Assembly: GCA_958415245.1 (NCBI GenBank)
Contig: CATYYP010000076.1
Span: 1-7,894 of the forward strand
Source: Schaalia odontolytica
GTDB lineage: Bacteria > Actinomycetota > Actinomycetes > Actinomycetales > Actinomycetaceae
Direction: 5' to 3'
DNA: 7,894 bases
Shown: positions 1-6,291 of the stretch, in pieces
Layout of the letters: each line of letters starts with the position of its first letter
Numbering within the stretch: position 1 is the stretch's first letter
Program-made: the position numbers and the translations under genes
Notes under the pieces: model-generated
Databases searched by the model: none
The model's input: only the letters and a program-made list of their open reading frames with translations
Told to the model about the DNA's origin: nothing

Positions 1-849
1 GCCCATGAGCTCCTGAGGATCAGTGATCGGGTTCGTCCGCGACCCAAGCTCGCCATAGGCGGGTTCCTGAGTGGGAATGGCGCCGGATGCAACCGTGCGA
101 TTCTGGGCAGCGGCGGCGTCCGCCTCGCTCCACCACGGCTGGGCGAAACCACCCGGGTAGTTCGCTGAGCTTGGGCTCCGGTCAGCGGCGCGCCCGAAAC
201 CCTGGTCTTCTGAATATGACCACTGGGCTATCCCTTTAATTGCTTCGCCACCGACCGTGCCGGGGTGATCAGTACGCTGCTTTACTTCCTCTCTCAGCTG
301 CGCCTGCTGCCTCATGAGCGCCGCGATGTAGCCCGTCCTATCGTTCACCATCGAGAGGACACGCTGCGCGGCAGCCTCGCGCTGTGCGTTGGCCTGTGCC
401 TCGACCGCATCCACGTAGGCGGCGCCGGTCGTGAAGCGCTTGCCCAGCACAGAAACGCCGCCTCCGGGAGAAGAGCTGGGAACCATGACGACGGGGTTGT
501 CGCGCATGGCCTCCGTGGCGGAGTCCAGAAGGGTCGGAGAGATCATCTCAGCTTCCTTCAGCGCTGTTGCCATCGTGGATCGACCGGCCTCGTAGGTCGT
601 GTGTCCTGCCTCGTAGATCGACCGGACCATATTGATGCGGTGAAGCGATTCAGCTACCCACTGGTTCATCGCATCGGCGGTAGCGCCCTGAAAGCCCTGA
701 CTGTCGCTGTAACGCGTCAGTCGCTCGGTCGCTTCCTTGAAGCCTTTCAGCGTCTTCTTGTGGTCGGTATCCCATGCGTCCAGGTCGCGGTTGGTTCGGG
801 CAGCCTCCATGAAGACCTTGAGGCGCTCGTACATCGGTGACGAAACCAT
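1..849 (-). CDS. Putative type VII secretion substrate with WXG/LXG-like N-terminal helical domain (partial, C-terminus beyond window)
   Basis: This is an open frame of 283 codons with no stop before the left edge, so the protein is longer than what is seen. The start at 849 is chosen because AAAGGA lies about 7 bases upstream. I do not recognise the gene by name. Residues 7-46 and 56-100 look like two long amphipathic helices joined by a turn with F53-Q54-G55, resembling the W-x-G turn of WXG100/LXG proteins with Phe in place of Trp. After a short Pro/Gly/Ser linker (118-134), residues 140-192 form another Ala/Gln/Arg-rich helical stretch. Residues 196-283 are Gly/Pro/Ser-rich and probably disordered. 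No signal peptide, no membrane helix and no Y-x3-D/E export motif is visible. Known family: such N-terminal domains deliver C-terminal effector domains through type VII systems. I infer a substrate or effector, and the effector part would lie outside the window. It could instead be a structural accessory protein. Confidence 0.6.
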   Translation of the reverse strand, partial: MVSSPMYERLKVFMEAARTNRDLDAWDTDHKKTLKGFKEATERLTRYSDSQGFQGATADAMNQWVAESLHRINMVRSIYEAGHTTYEAGRSTMATALKEAEMISPTLLDSATEAMRDNPVVMVPSSSPGGGVSVLGKRFTTGAAYVDAVEAQANAQREAAAQRVLSMVNDRTGYIAALMRQQAQLREEVKQRTDHPGTVGGEAIKGIAQWSYSEDQGFGRAADRSPSSANYPGGFAQPWWSEADAAAAQNRTVASGAIPTQEPAYGELGSRTNPITDPQELMG

Positions 850-860
850 GATTAAAGTCC

Positions 861-876
861 TTTCTGCAGCCAGAAA
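861..876 (-). promoter_or_regulatory. Small inverted repeat touching the ribosome binding site of the 849-to-1 gene
   Basis: TTTCTG and CAGAAA form a perfect 6-base stem around a 4-base loop. On the minus strand the 3' arm runs straight into the AAAGGA ribosome binding site of the gene starting at 849. If it folds in the mRNA it would partly hide that site. The stem is short and A/U-rich, so it is weak and could be chance. Confidence 0.25.
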
Positions 877-882
877 TATGGA

Positions 883-1443
883 TCAGACCGTAGGCTGTGC
901 GTTCTGAGTCGGTGCCTGGGAGGGCGTGTTACCCGAGGAAGCGCCGGCACTTGACGCGTGAGGAAGTCCGCCGTTCATGAGTAGTGCTCCGCCTAGGGAA
1001 CTTGCCACGGCACCAGCCGTGCTCGAGGCGGTGGACACGCCGAAAACCTTTGAGAACTTACCGATCGATGCCTTCAAAGCCACGGCAGCGTCGGACTTGG
1101 CGACACGGTCGAGAGCCTGATTAATTTTCTCAATCCGCGCCTTGTTTTCGTGCTCCGTTCCCGTGAAGCTCGACAGTGCCGCATTGATCTCGGCCTCGAA
1201 CGTGCTGATCAGGGCCGCTTCGTTTTTCAGGAGCTCAGATACTGCGTTAAACATTTCGGTAGAGCTGTCCTGCACGGAACGTGGACCCGTCTCATGCCCC
1301 CAAAACATGCTCTTCTGAGCGGCCCCTAATGCAGAAGCCCCCTGAGCGGACTCCGTCATGGCATCAAAGCCCTTTACAACCTCAGTGGCTGCTGCTTCCT
1401 GCTTTGCGCTGTCAACAGAAACCGACTGGTACTGTCCGGCCAT
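883..1443 (-). CDS. Small helical secreted-type protein, candidate ESX substrate or partner (186 aa)
   Basis: The product is 186 residues and I do not recognise the family. The start at 1443 is preferred over an in-frame ATG at 1485 because AGGAG sits 6 bases before it. Residues 11-45 and 60-118 are Ala/Glu/Lys/Gln-rich and look like two long helices. The turn holds W48-G49, and F93-T-G-T-E97 follows about 45 residues later, near the end of the second helix. This spacing resembles the W-x-G turn and the Y-x3-D/E export motif of WXG100 and EspC-like proteins, with Phe for Tyr. Residues 135-157 are mildly hydrophobic. The tail (158-186) is rich in Ser, Ala, Pro, Gln and Asn and probably unfolded. 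There is no classical signal peptide. It lies 55 bases after the lipoprotein gene and 33 bases before the larger substrate-like gene, so the three are probably co-transcribed. A role as cargo or as secretion partner of the next gene is inferred. A purely cytoplasmic role is not excluded. Confidence 0.62.
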   Translation of the reverse strand: MAGQYQSVSVDSAKQEAAATEVVKGFDAMTESAQGASALGAAQKSMFWGHETGPRSVQDSSTEMFNAVSELLKNEAALISTFEAEINAALSSFTGTEHENKARIEKINQALDRVAKSDAAVALKASIGKFSKVFGVSTASSTAGAVASSLGGALLMNGGLPHASSAGASSGNTPSQAPTQNAQPTV

Positions 1444-1498
1444 TTTTGCTCCTAATTGTCGATGGAAGATGAAAGAGCGCTGCAATGCGCCCGGTTGC

Positions 1499-2041
1499 TT
1501 ACTTGGCGACCTTGAAGCGGCGGACCAGCGGCTTATCAGGCTGGTCGGAGCCCTCGATCTTCAGGGTCCACACGTAGGTCAGGTCAGAGCCGGAGCCCTC
1601 CACGTCCACGGTCCAGGACGAGTAGTACTCACAGTTCTGCTCCACGCACAGGTCGTAGGTGTCATTGCCCAGTCGCCAAAAGTCGGTGGCCGACATCATC
1701 TGGTACACCGTGTCGTTCTTATTCACGACCGTCTGGCCCTTGGGATCAAGCTTGAACTGCTGGGAAGCAATCATGCTGGGCTCCACGCCCACCAGCTGCG
1801 CGCCAACCATGTTGTTCAAGGCGACGGCCTTCTCGGCGATCTGCTTCTTCTGCGCGCCCGACGCGGACTGCATCTGCTGCACCAGCTGCTGCTTCTGCCC
1901 CTGGGGAATGTTGGGCAGCTTGCTGATATCGGTTGACTTGGAGCCACCTCCCCCAGAGGGGGAGCAGCCCGACAGTACGACGGCAGCGAGCAGCACGGAT
2001 GAGGCGACCGCACGTGCGCGACGGGACACGAGAGAGGACAT
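1499..2041 (-). CDS. Secreted lipoprotein associated with the type VII secretion locus
   Basis: The protein is 180 residues. Its N-terminus is a clear lipoprotein signal: R7-R8 and R10, a hydrophobic stretch at 12-23, and the lipobox L23-S24-G25-C26. C26 should be lipidated after Sec export and signal peptidase II cleavage, leaving about 155 residues on the outer face of the membrane. A Gly/Ser linker (30-36) is followed by a Gln/Lys-rich helical or coiled-coil part (about 47-77). A C-terminal domain (about 100-180) is likely beta-rich, and C132 and C137 (C-x4-C) could form a disulphide. AGGAG stands 6 bases before the ATG at 2041, and a TTGACA/TATGAT promoter lies just upstream. I do not recognise a named family. 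Its place between eccC and two substrate-like genes suggests a role at the outer membrane face of the secretion system or in handling its cargo. That role is inferred only from position. Confidence 0.85.
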   Translation of the reverse strand: MSSLVSRRARAVASSVLLAAVVLSGCSPSGGGGSKSTDISKLPNIPQGQKQQLVQQMQSASGAQKKQIAEKAVALNNMVGAQLVGVEPSMIASQQFKLDPKGQTVVNKNDTVYQMMSATDFWRLGNDTYDLCVEQNCEYYSSWTVDVEGSGSDLTYVWTLKIEGSDQPDKPLVRRFKVAK

Positions 2042-2068
2042 ATTTTTCTCCTACTTTCAGACTGGTCA

Positions 2069-2099
2069 ATCATATGCGACGAACGGGTCGCCGTGTCAA
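2069..2099 (-). promoter_or_regulatory. Candidate promoter of the lipoprotein cassette
   Basis: On the minus strand a perfect TTGACA (2099 to 2094) is followed by TATGAT (2074 to 2069), five of six matches to the -10 consensus. The spacer is 19 bases, longer than the ideal 17. Transcription would start near 2062, giving a leader of about 20 bases with AGGAG before the ATG at 2041. The -35 box lies only 8 bases past the eccC stop codon. Confidence 0.6.
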
Positions 2100-2106
2100 C
2101 AAACGG

Positions 2107-5100
2107 TCAGATTGATGCAGGTGGGGTGTTCGCCAGCTGGGCAGCGACCACGCCGAGCTCTCGGTGGACGACCTGCGCGCGGCCCGGAACGGCTCGCTTG
2201 GGCTTGACACCGTTGATGATTGCGCCCTCGCTGGGATTGCCGGACAGGAGGATGCCGGTGACCGCCAGGTCGTTCATCATCTGCAGGACCTTCTCGTAGG
2301 TCGCACGCGACGCGCCACCCATACGGCGGGTGATGATCACGTGCAAGCCGATGTCGGCGGCCTGGGGCAGCAGGTCGATGAACTCCATGAGCGGATTGCC
2401 CGACGTCGTCGCGACCAAGTCGTAGTCGTCGACCAGGATCCACACCTCGGGGCCCGACCACCAGCTGCGGTCGCGAATCTGCTCGGGAGTCACGTCCGAA
2501 CCCGGCAGGCGCGTGCGCAGGAATGCTGCGAGCTCGCGCATCTGCTTCATCGCCTCGGAGTGGTTCGTCAGGTACCCCAGCTGGTAGTCCTTCGGAATCG
2601 CGCCCATGAGCGTGCGGCGCATGTCGATCGACATGATCTTTGCCTCGCCCGGCGTGTACAGGCGCGTGACCTCGGAAATGATCGAGCGCAGGAACGTCGT
2701 CTTGCCCGTCTTGCCGTCGCCGAACAGGTACAGGTGCGACTCCGCGCGGGTGTTGAACAGAAGGGGACCGAGGCGGGACTCCTCCACGCCCAGGATCATG
2801 TCGCCACCGCCGCGCGGCAGGACCAGCGGCTCGGGGATCTGCGCGAGGATCTCGGGAACCGTGACGTTCTCGGGCAGCAGGCGCAGCTTCGGGCCCGGGC
2901 CGTGGACCAGAGAATCGCGGATCTTCGCCACAGTGAGTGCCACGCCCTCGGAGACGGTCGATGGGTTCGGATCGTCGTCGGCGCGCGGCAGACCGATCAT
3001 CATCTCGTGGCCCACCATGTCGATGCCTCGACCCGGGCGGCCCTTCGGAATACGGGCGGCGCCCTCGCGGTTAACGATCGACTCCTTCGGGCTCGCCGTG
3101 TGCAGCTCCAGGCGCGAACCGAAGATATCCTGCGCCTCCGAACGAATGTCCATCCAACGGGCGGCCGACACGATGAGGTGAACGCCCAGCGACAGGCCTC
3201 GACTCATCATCGTCGTCACCGTGCGGTCCAGGCCGTCGAACTCGGAGCGCAGCGCGCCCCAGCCGTCGATGACCAGGAACACGTCGCCGTAGCCGTCGTC
3301 GTAGGTGCCCTCCAGGCGGCCGCGACGGTAGGTGTCCATCGAGTCGATGCCGTGCGCGCGGAAGTAACGCTCGCGGTCGTCCATGATCGCCGCGATCTCG
3401 GCGATCATACGCGTGCGCACCTCCTCGGTGTCGCGCGTCGCGATACCGGCCACGTGCGGGGCGCCCGCAAACCCCGCGAACGTGCCGCCGCCGAAGTCCA
3501 TCACGTAGAACTGGACTTCCTGCGGCGTGTAGGTCAGCGACAGGGACTGGACGATCGTGCGCAGTGCCGTCGACTTACCCGTCTGCGGGCCGCCGACCAG
3601 CGCGAAGTTACCGCCCGCGCCCGACAGGTTGAGGACGAGGGTCTCGCGGCGCTGCTCGAGCGGCAGGTCGACCGTGCCCAGGGGCACGCGCAGGGTGCCG
3701 GACTCGCGCCACGCGCGCGACACGAAACCGAGCTCCGGGTCCGGGCGCAGGTCGGGCATGAGGGTCGCGAAGGTATCCGGGATCTCCAGCGGCGGCAGCC
3801 ACACCTGGTGCGCCGGGTAGCCCTTGCCCTTCATCTTCTCCACGGCGATGTCCATCTCGGACATGTCCGCCCACACCTCGTCGCCGGCCAGAACGACTTC
3901 CTGGTTCTGGTCGATCTCTTCCTCCTCGCCCAGGTCCTCGCGCGTGATGACGGGAGCGACCGTGAACGGCAGGATCTCGATCGGCGCGGTCGGAGCGCCG
4001 GCCGTCGAGGCCTCGGAAATCGACGCGAGCGTACGCGCTGGCGGGGGAGCGGCCACGTAGGACGCGCGGAAACGAACGAGGCCGTCGCCGCCCGCCTTCA
4101 GGAAGCCCGAACCGGGCAGCGGGGGCAGCTTCGCGGCGTCGGGAATACCCAGGACCTCGCGAGAGTCGTTCTCCGTGAAGGTCTTCAGAGCAATGCGGTA
4201 CGACAGGTGCGACTCCAGGCCGCGCGCCTTACCCAGGTCCATCTTCTGTGAGGCGAGCAGCAGGTGCACCGACAGGGATCGGCCCAGACGACCGATCATG
4301 ATGAAGACCTCGCCGAACTCCGGCTTGGCCATGAGCATTTCTGTGAACTCGTCCAGGACGATAAACAGGGCAGGCAGCGGCGGGAACTCGTGCTTGCCCG
4401 CGAGACGATCCGCCTCGTAGTCGGACACGTTCGCATAGTTGCCCGCCTGGCGCAGCATTTCCTGGCGGCGCACCATTTCACCCTGCAGGGCGTCCTGCAT
4501 ACGGTCGACGAGGGAGAGCTCCGACTCCAGGTTCGAGATCATGGCCGACACGTGCGGCAGGTCCGCCATACCGGCGAAGGTAGCGCCACCCTTGAAGTCG
4601 ACGAGAACCAGGTTCAGCTGCTCCGGAGAGTGGGTGAGCGCCAGGGCCAGCACGAGGGTGCGCAACACCTCGGACTTACCCGAACCGGTCGCGCCGATCA
4701 GCAGGCCGTGCGGACCCATACCCTGCTGGGCGGATTCCTTAATGTCCAGGACCACGGGGCGGCCCTCGGGCGTGACGGCGAAGGGGGCGGCGAGGCGTTC
4801 GCGGCCCTCGCGGCGCCGCCACTGCTTCTCCGGGTCGAAGTCGCGGATATCGCCGATGCCGACGAGCTCCATGAGGTCCATCTGGCGGGCCTCGTCCGAA
4901 CGGCCCACCGGCGTCTCCGCCTCTTCCAGGTTCTGCTGGGTGGCGAAGGGCGTCATGCGGCGGGCTACGGCCTCGGCCTGCACGGCGGTGAGGCGGTCGG
5001 CGAACGCCTGCTCGGGCAGGGAGTCCATGGTGACCACGTCGACGACGTCTGCGCCCTTGTGATCCGGGTTGGGGTGGATGACGAGGCGCAGCGCCGTGTG

Positions 5101-6153
5101 CGACTTCATGGGCGTCCACTCGCGGGCGCGGGACATGATCGTCACGCCGCGCACGCCGACCGCCGAACCGAAGGGGGAGTTGGGCGGGAACTCGGCCCCG
5201 TCCAACACGAGGAGGAGGTGGGGCCACTCGGGCATGTCGTCGCCCGGGCGGTACGCGCCGCGCATCGCGATGTCGGGGCCGATCATCTCGGCGAGTTCGC
5301 GCGGGTCCGTCGAGATCATGCGGCCCGGGCCCACCGCGTCGCGCACGATGGATGAGCGAGCCTGGGGCATCCACTTGACCCATTCCCAGTCGCCCAGTCG
5401 ATCGGCCGAACACAGGACCGCGATCTTGAGCTTGGAGGGGTCGATGAAGCACGCCAGGTGCATCATGATGGCGCGCATTTCGTCGTAGGCGGTCTCGCCG
5501 TCGCCGACGACCTCGATGTGGCTAAAGTCACCCAGGTAGAGGAACTTGCCGACGTTGTCCGTGTGGTCGTGGACGCCGATGAAGCGGTCCATGGCGGACA
5601 GACACACGACGTCCATCTCCGTCATCGGGTCAATCGGGGGACGCTCGAAAATGAGGCCGAGGGGCTGGGTGCCCGAGCCGTAACGGAACGTCAGTAGGTC
5701 GTACGTGTTGCCCTCGCGTGACCACAGGCGCGAACCGTTGGCGGCCAGGGTCACGAGAGCGTCGGGGGAGGGGTAGACCCAGTTGTAGAAGGCGCGCTGC
5801 TTCTTCGCGACCTTGCGCACCGACTCGCGTGTCTCCGCCAGATAGGAGAGGTATTCGCGGCGCTGCGTCTTGACCCGCGTGCGGTACTGGGAGAACTGAC
5901 GGTAGATGTTGAAGCCGACCATGCCCAGCATGGCGACCAGCATGCCGCCGCCCATCATCAAGGAGCGCGTGTTGCCGTCGTTCTGCAAAGCCATGAAGAC
6001 CATGACGCCCGTCGAACCGAGCATTGGGACGACCATCATCAGGACGTTACCGATCGATGCGGGCTCGGCCTTCTCCGGCGGCATCTGGATCGCCAGGGTG
6101 CCGGAGGGCTGCTCCGGAACCGCGACAGTCCGCCGTTTCTTGCGTGTAACCAT
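2107..6153 (-). CDS. eccC: Type VII secretion ATPase EccC, three FtsK/SpoIIIE domains on one chain
   Basis: EccC is the motor and substrate receptor of ESX secretion systems, anchored in the inner membrane. The start at 6153 is chosen because GAGGAG lies 5-6 bases upstream; it gives 1348 residues, normal for an unsplit EccC. A basic N-terminus (residues 4-7) is followed by two membrane helices at about 34-56 and 64-84. ATPase 1 has Walker A GATGSGKS (487-494) and Walker B ending in D601-E602. ATPase 2 has GGPQTGKS (854-861) and D963, with Gly at 964 where the catalytic Glu would be. ATPase 3 has GDGKTGKT (1145-1152) and D1242-D1243. An acidic linker at about 742-752 separates ATPases 1 and 2. 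From work on EccC homologues, ATPase 1 is the hydrolysing domain, while domains 2 and 3 are regulatory and the last binds the export signal of the substrate. The gene is transcribed away from eccD, and the lipoprotein cassette follows 65 bases downstream without an obvious terminator. Confidence 0.97.
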   Translation of the reverse strand: MVTRKKRRTVAVPEQPSGTLAIQMPPEKAEPASIGNVLMMVVPMLGSTGVMVFMALQNDGNTRSLMMGGGMLVAMLGMVGFNIYRQFSQYRTRVKTQRREYLSYLAETRESVRKVAKKQRAFYNWVYPSPDALVTLAANGSRLWSREGNTYDLLTFRYGSGTQPLGLIFERPPIDPMTEMDVVCLSAMDRFIGVHDHTDNVGKFLYLGDFSHIEVVGDGETAYDEMRAIMMHLACFIDPSKLKIAVLCSADRLGDWEWVKWMPQARSSIVRDAVGPGRMISTDPRELAEMIGPDIAMRGAYRPGDDMPEWPHLLLVLDGAEFPPNSPFGSAVGVRGVTIMSRAREWTPMKSHTALRLVIHPNPDHKGADVVDVVTMDSLPEQAFADRLTAVQAEAVARRMTPFATQQNLEEAETPVGRSDEARQMDLMELVGIGDIRDFDPEKQWRRREGRERLAAPFAVTPEGRPVVLDIKESAQQGMGPHGLLIGATGSGKSEVLRTLVLALALTHSPEQLNLVLVDFKGGATFAGMADLPHVSAMISNLESELSLVDRMQDALQGEMVRRQEMLRQAGNYANVSDYEADRLAGKHEFPPLPALFIVLDEFTEMLMAKPEFGEVFIMIGRLGRSLSVHLLLASQKMDLGKARGLESHLSYRIALKTFTENDSREVLGIPDAAKLPPLPGSGFLKAGGDGLVRFRASYVAAPPPARTLASISEASTAGAPTAPIEILPFTVAPVITREDLGEEEEIDQNQEVVLAGDEVWADMSEMDIAVEKMKGKGYPAHQVWLPPLEIPDTFATLMPDLRPDPELGFVSRAWRESGTLRVPLGTVDLPLEQRRETLVLNLSGAGGNFALVGGPQTGKSTALRTIVQSLSLTYTPQEVQFYVMDFGGGTFAGFAGAPHVAGIATRDTEEVRTRMIAEIAAIMDDRERYFRAHGIDSMDTYRRGRLEGTYDDGYGDVFLVIDGWGALRSEFDGLDRTVTTMMSRGLSLGVHLIVSAARWMDIRSEAQDIFGSRLELHTASPKESIVNREGAARIPKGRPGRGIDMVGHEMMIGLPRADDDPNPSTVSEGVALTVAKIRDSLVHGPGPKLRLLPENVTVPEILAQIPEPLVLPRGGGDMILGVEESRLGPLLFNTRAESHLYLFGDGKTGKTTFLRSIISEVTRLYTPGEAKIMSIDMRRTLMGAIPKDYQLGYLTNHSEAMKQMRELAAFLRTRLPGSDVTPEQIRDRSWWSGPEVWILVDDYDLVATTSGNPLMEFIDLLPQAADIGLHVIITRRMGGASRATYEKVLQMMNDLAVTGILLSGNPSEGAIINGVKPKRAVPGRAQVVHRELGVVAAQLANTPPASI

Positions 6154-6200
6154 CAGGTCTCCTCGCGCTGCGCGCGTACGTGTTCGATGCGACTGCACCC

Positions 6201-6230
6201 AGTGTAGCTGAGTGGACTTCCAAGTTTTAA
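6201..6230 (-). promoter_or_regulatory. Candidate eccC promoter
   Basis: On the minus strand TTAAAA (6230 to 6225, four of six matches to TTGACA) is followed after 18 bases by TACACT (6206 to 6201). Transcription would start near 6194, giving a leader of about 40 bases before the eccC ATG at 6153. This also argues against a start at the upstream ATG at 6198. The -35 box is weak. Confidence 0.42.
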
Positions 6231-6240
6231 CCGACGGTTA
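6228..6240. promoter_or_regulatory. 13-base palindrome, candidate operator between eccC and eccD
   Basis: TAACCG-A-CGGTTA is a perfect inverted repeat with 6-base arms and one central base. It lies in the 138-base gap between the divergent genes, at the expected -35 position of the eccD promoter and next to the -35-like box of eccC. A dimeric regulator bound here could control both genes at once. No regulator gene is in the window, so its identity is unknown. Confidence 0.45.
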
Positions 6241-6252
6241 GCCTCAGTGCAT

Positions 6253-6258
6253 TACACT
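6253..6258 (+). promoter_or_regulatory. Candidate -10 box of the eccD promoter
   Basis: TACACT here mirrors the -10-like box of the opposing eccC promoter: CCCAGTGTA at 6198-6206 and TACACTGGG at 6253-6261 form a perfect 9-base inverted repeat. Transcription would start near 6265, leaving a leader of about 26 bases with GGAGG at 6283-6287. No good -35 box is visible; the palindrome at 6228-6240 occupies that position, which would fit an activator- or repressor-controlled promoter. Confidence 0.4.
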
Positions 6259-6291
6259 GGGCACTGTTGTTTCCCGACGATCGGAGGTTTC

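Noticed and set aside
265..840. Plus-strand open frame of 191 codons
   Set aside because: It is opposite the substrate-like gene, which has a convincing ribosome site and a helical protein pattern; this frame has neither.
1475..1492. Hairpin GAGCGC / GCGCCC as a terminator between the lipoprotein gene and the next gene
   Set aside because: The stem is six pairs including one G-U and is followed by only a short run of three T residues on the minus strand, too weak to call a terminator.
1358..1936. Plus-strand open frame spanning the ends of two minus-strand genes
   Set aside because: It crosses the lipoprotein gene and its neighbour, both of which have clear ribosome sites, and it encodes a Leu/His/Arg-biased product without a domain.
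2082..2097. Short inverted repeats (ACGG/CCGT) after the eccC stop as a terminator
   Set aside because: Stems of only four pairs, no T-tract, and they overlap the strong promoter candidate.
2164..4251. Long plus-strand open frame of 695 codons opposite eccC
   Set aside because: It is antisense to a certain gene, its predicted protein is dominated by Arg/His/Val/Gln with no recognisable domain, and such open frames are common opposite GC-rich genes where stop codons are rare.
4264..5355. Plus-strand open frame of 363 codons opposite eccC
   Set aside because: Same reasons: antisense, biased composition, no domain, and it lies wholly within the conserved first half of eccC.
6154..6198. N-terminal extension of eccC to the ATG at 6198
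   Set aside because: No ribosome site precedes it, the added residues are Arg-rich and unlike EccC, and the likely transcript start lies downstream of it; the ATG at 6153 has GAGGAG.
6247..6291. N-terminal extension of eccD to the ATG at 6247
   Set aside because: It overlaps the candidate -10 box and would be translated through the GGAGG ribosome site used by the ATG at 6292.
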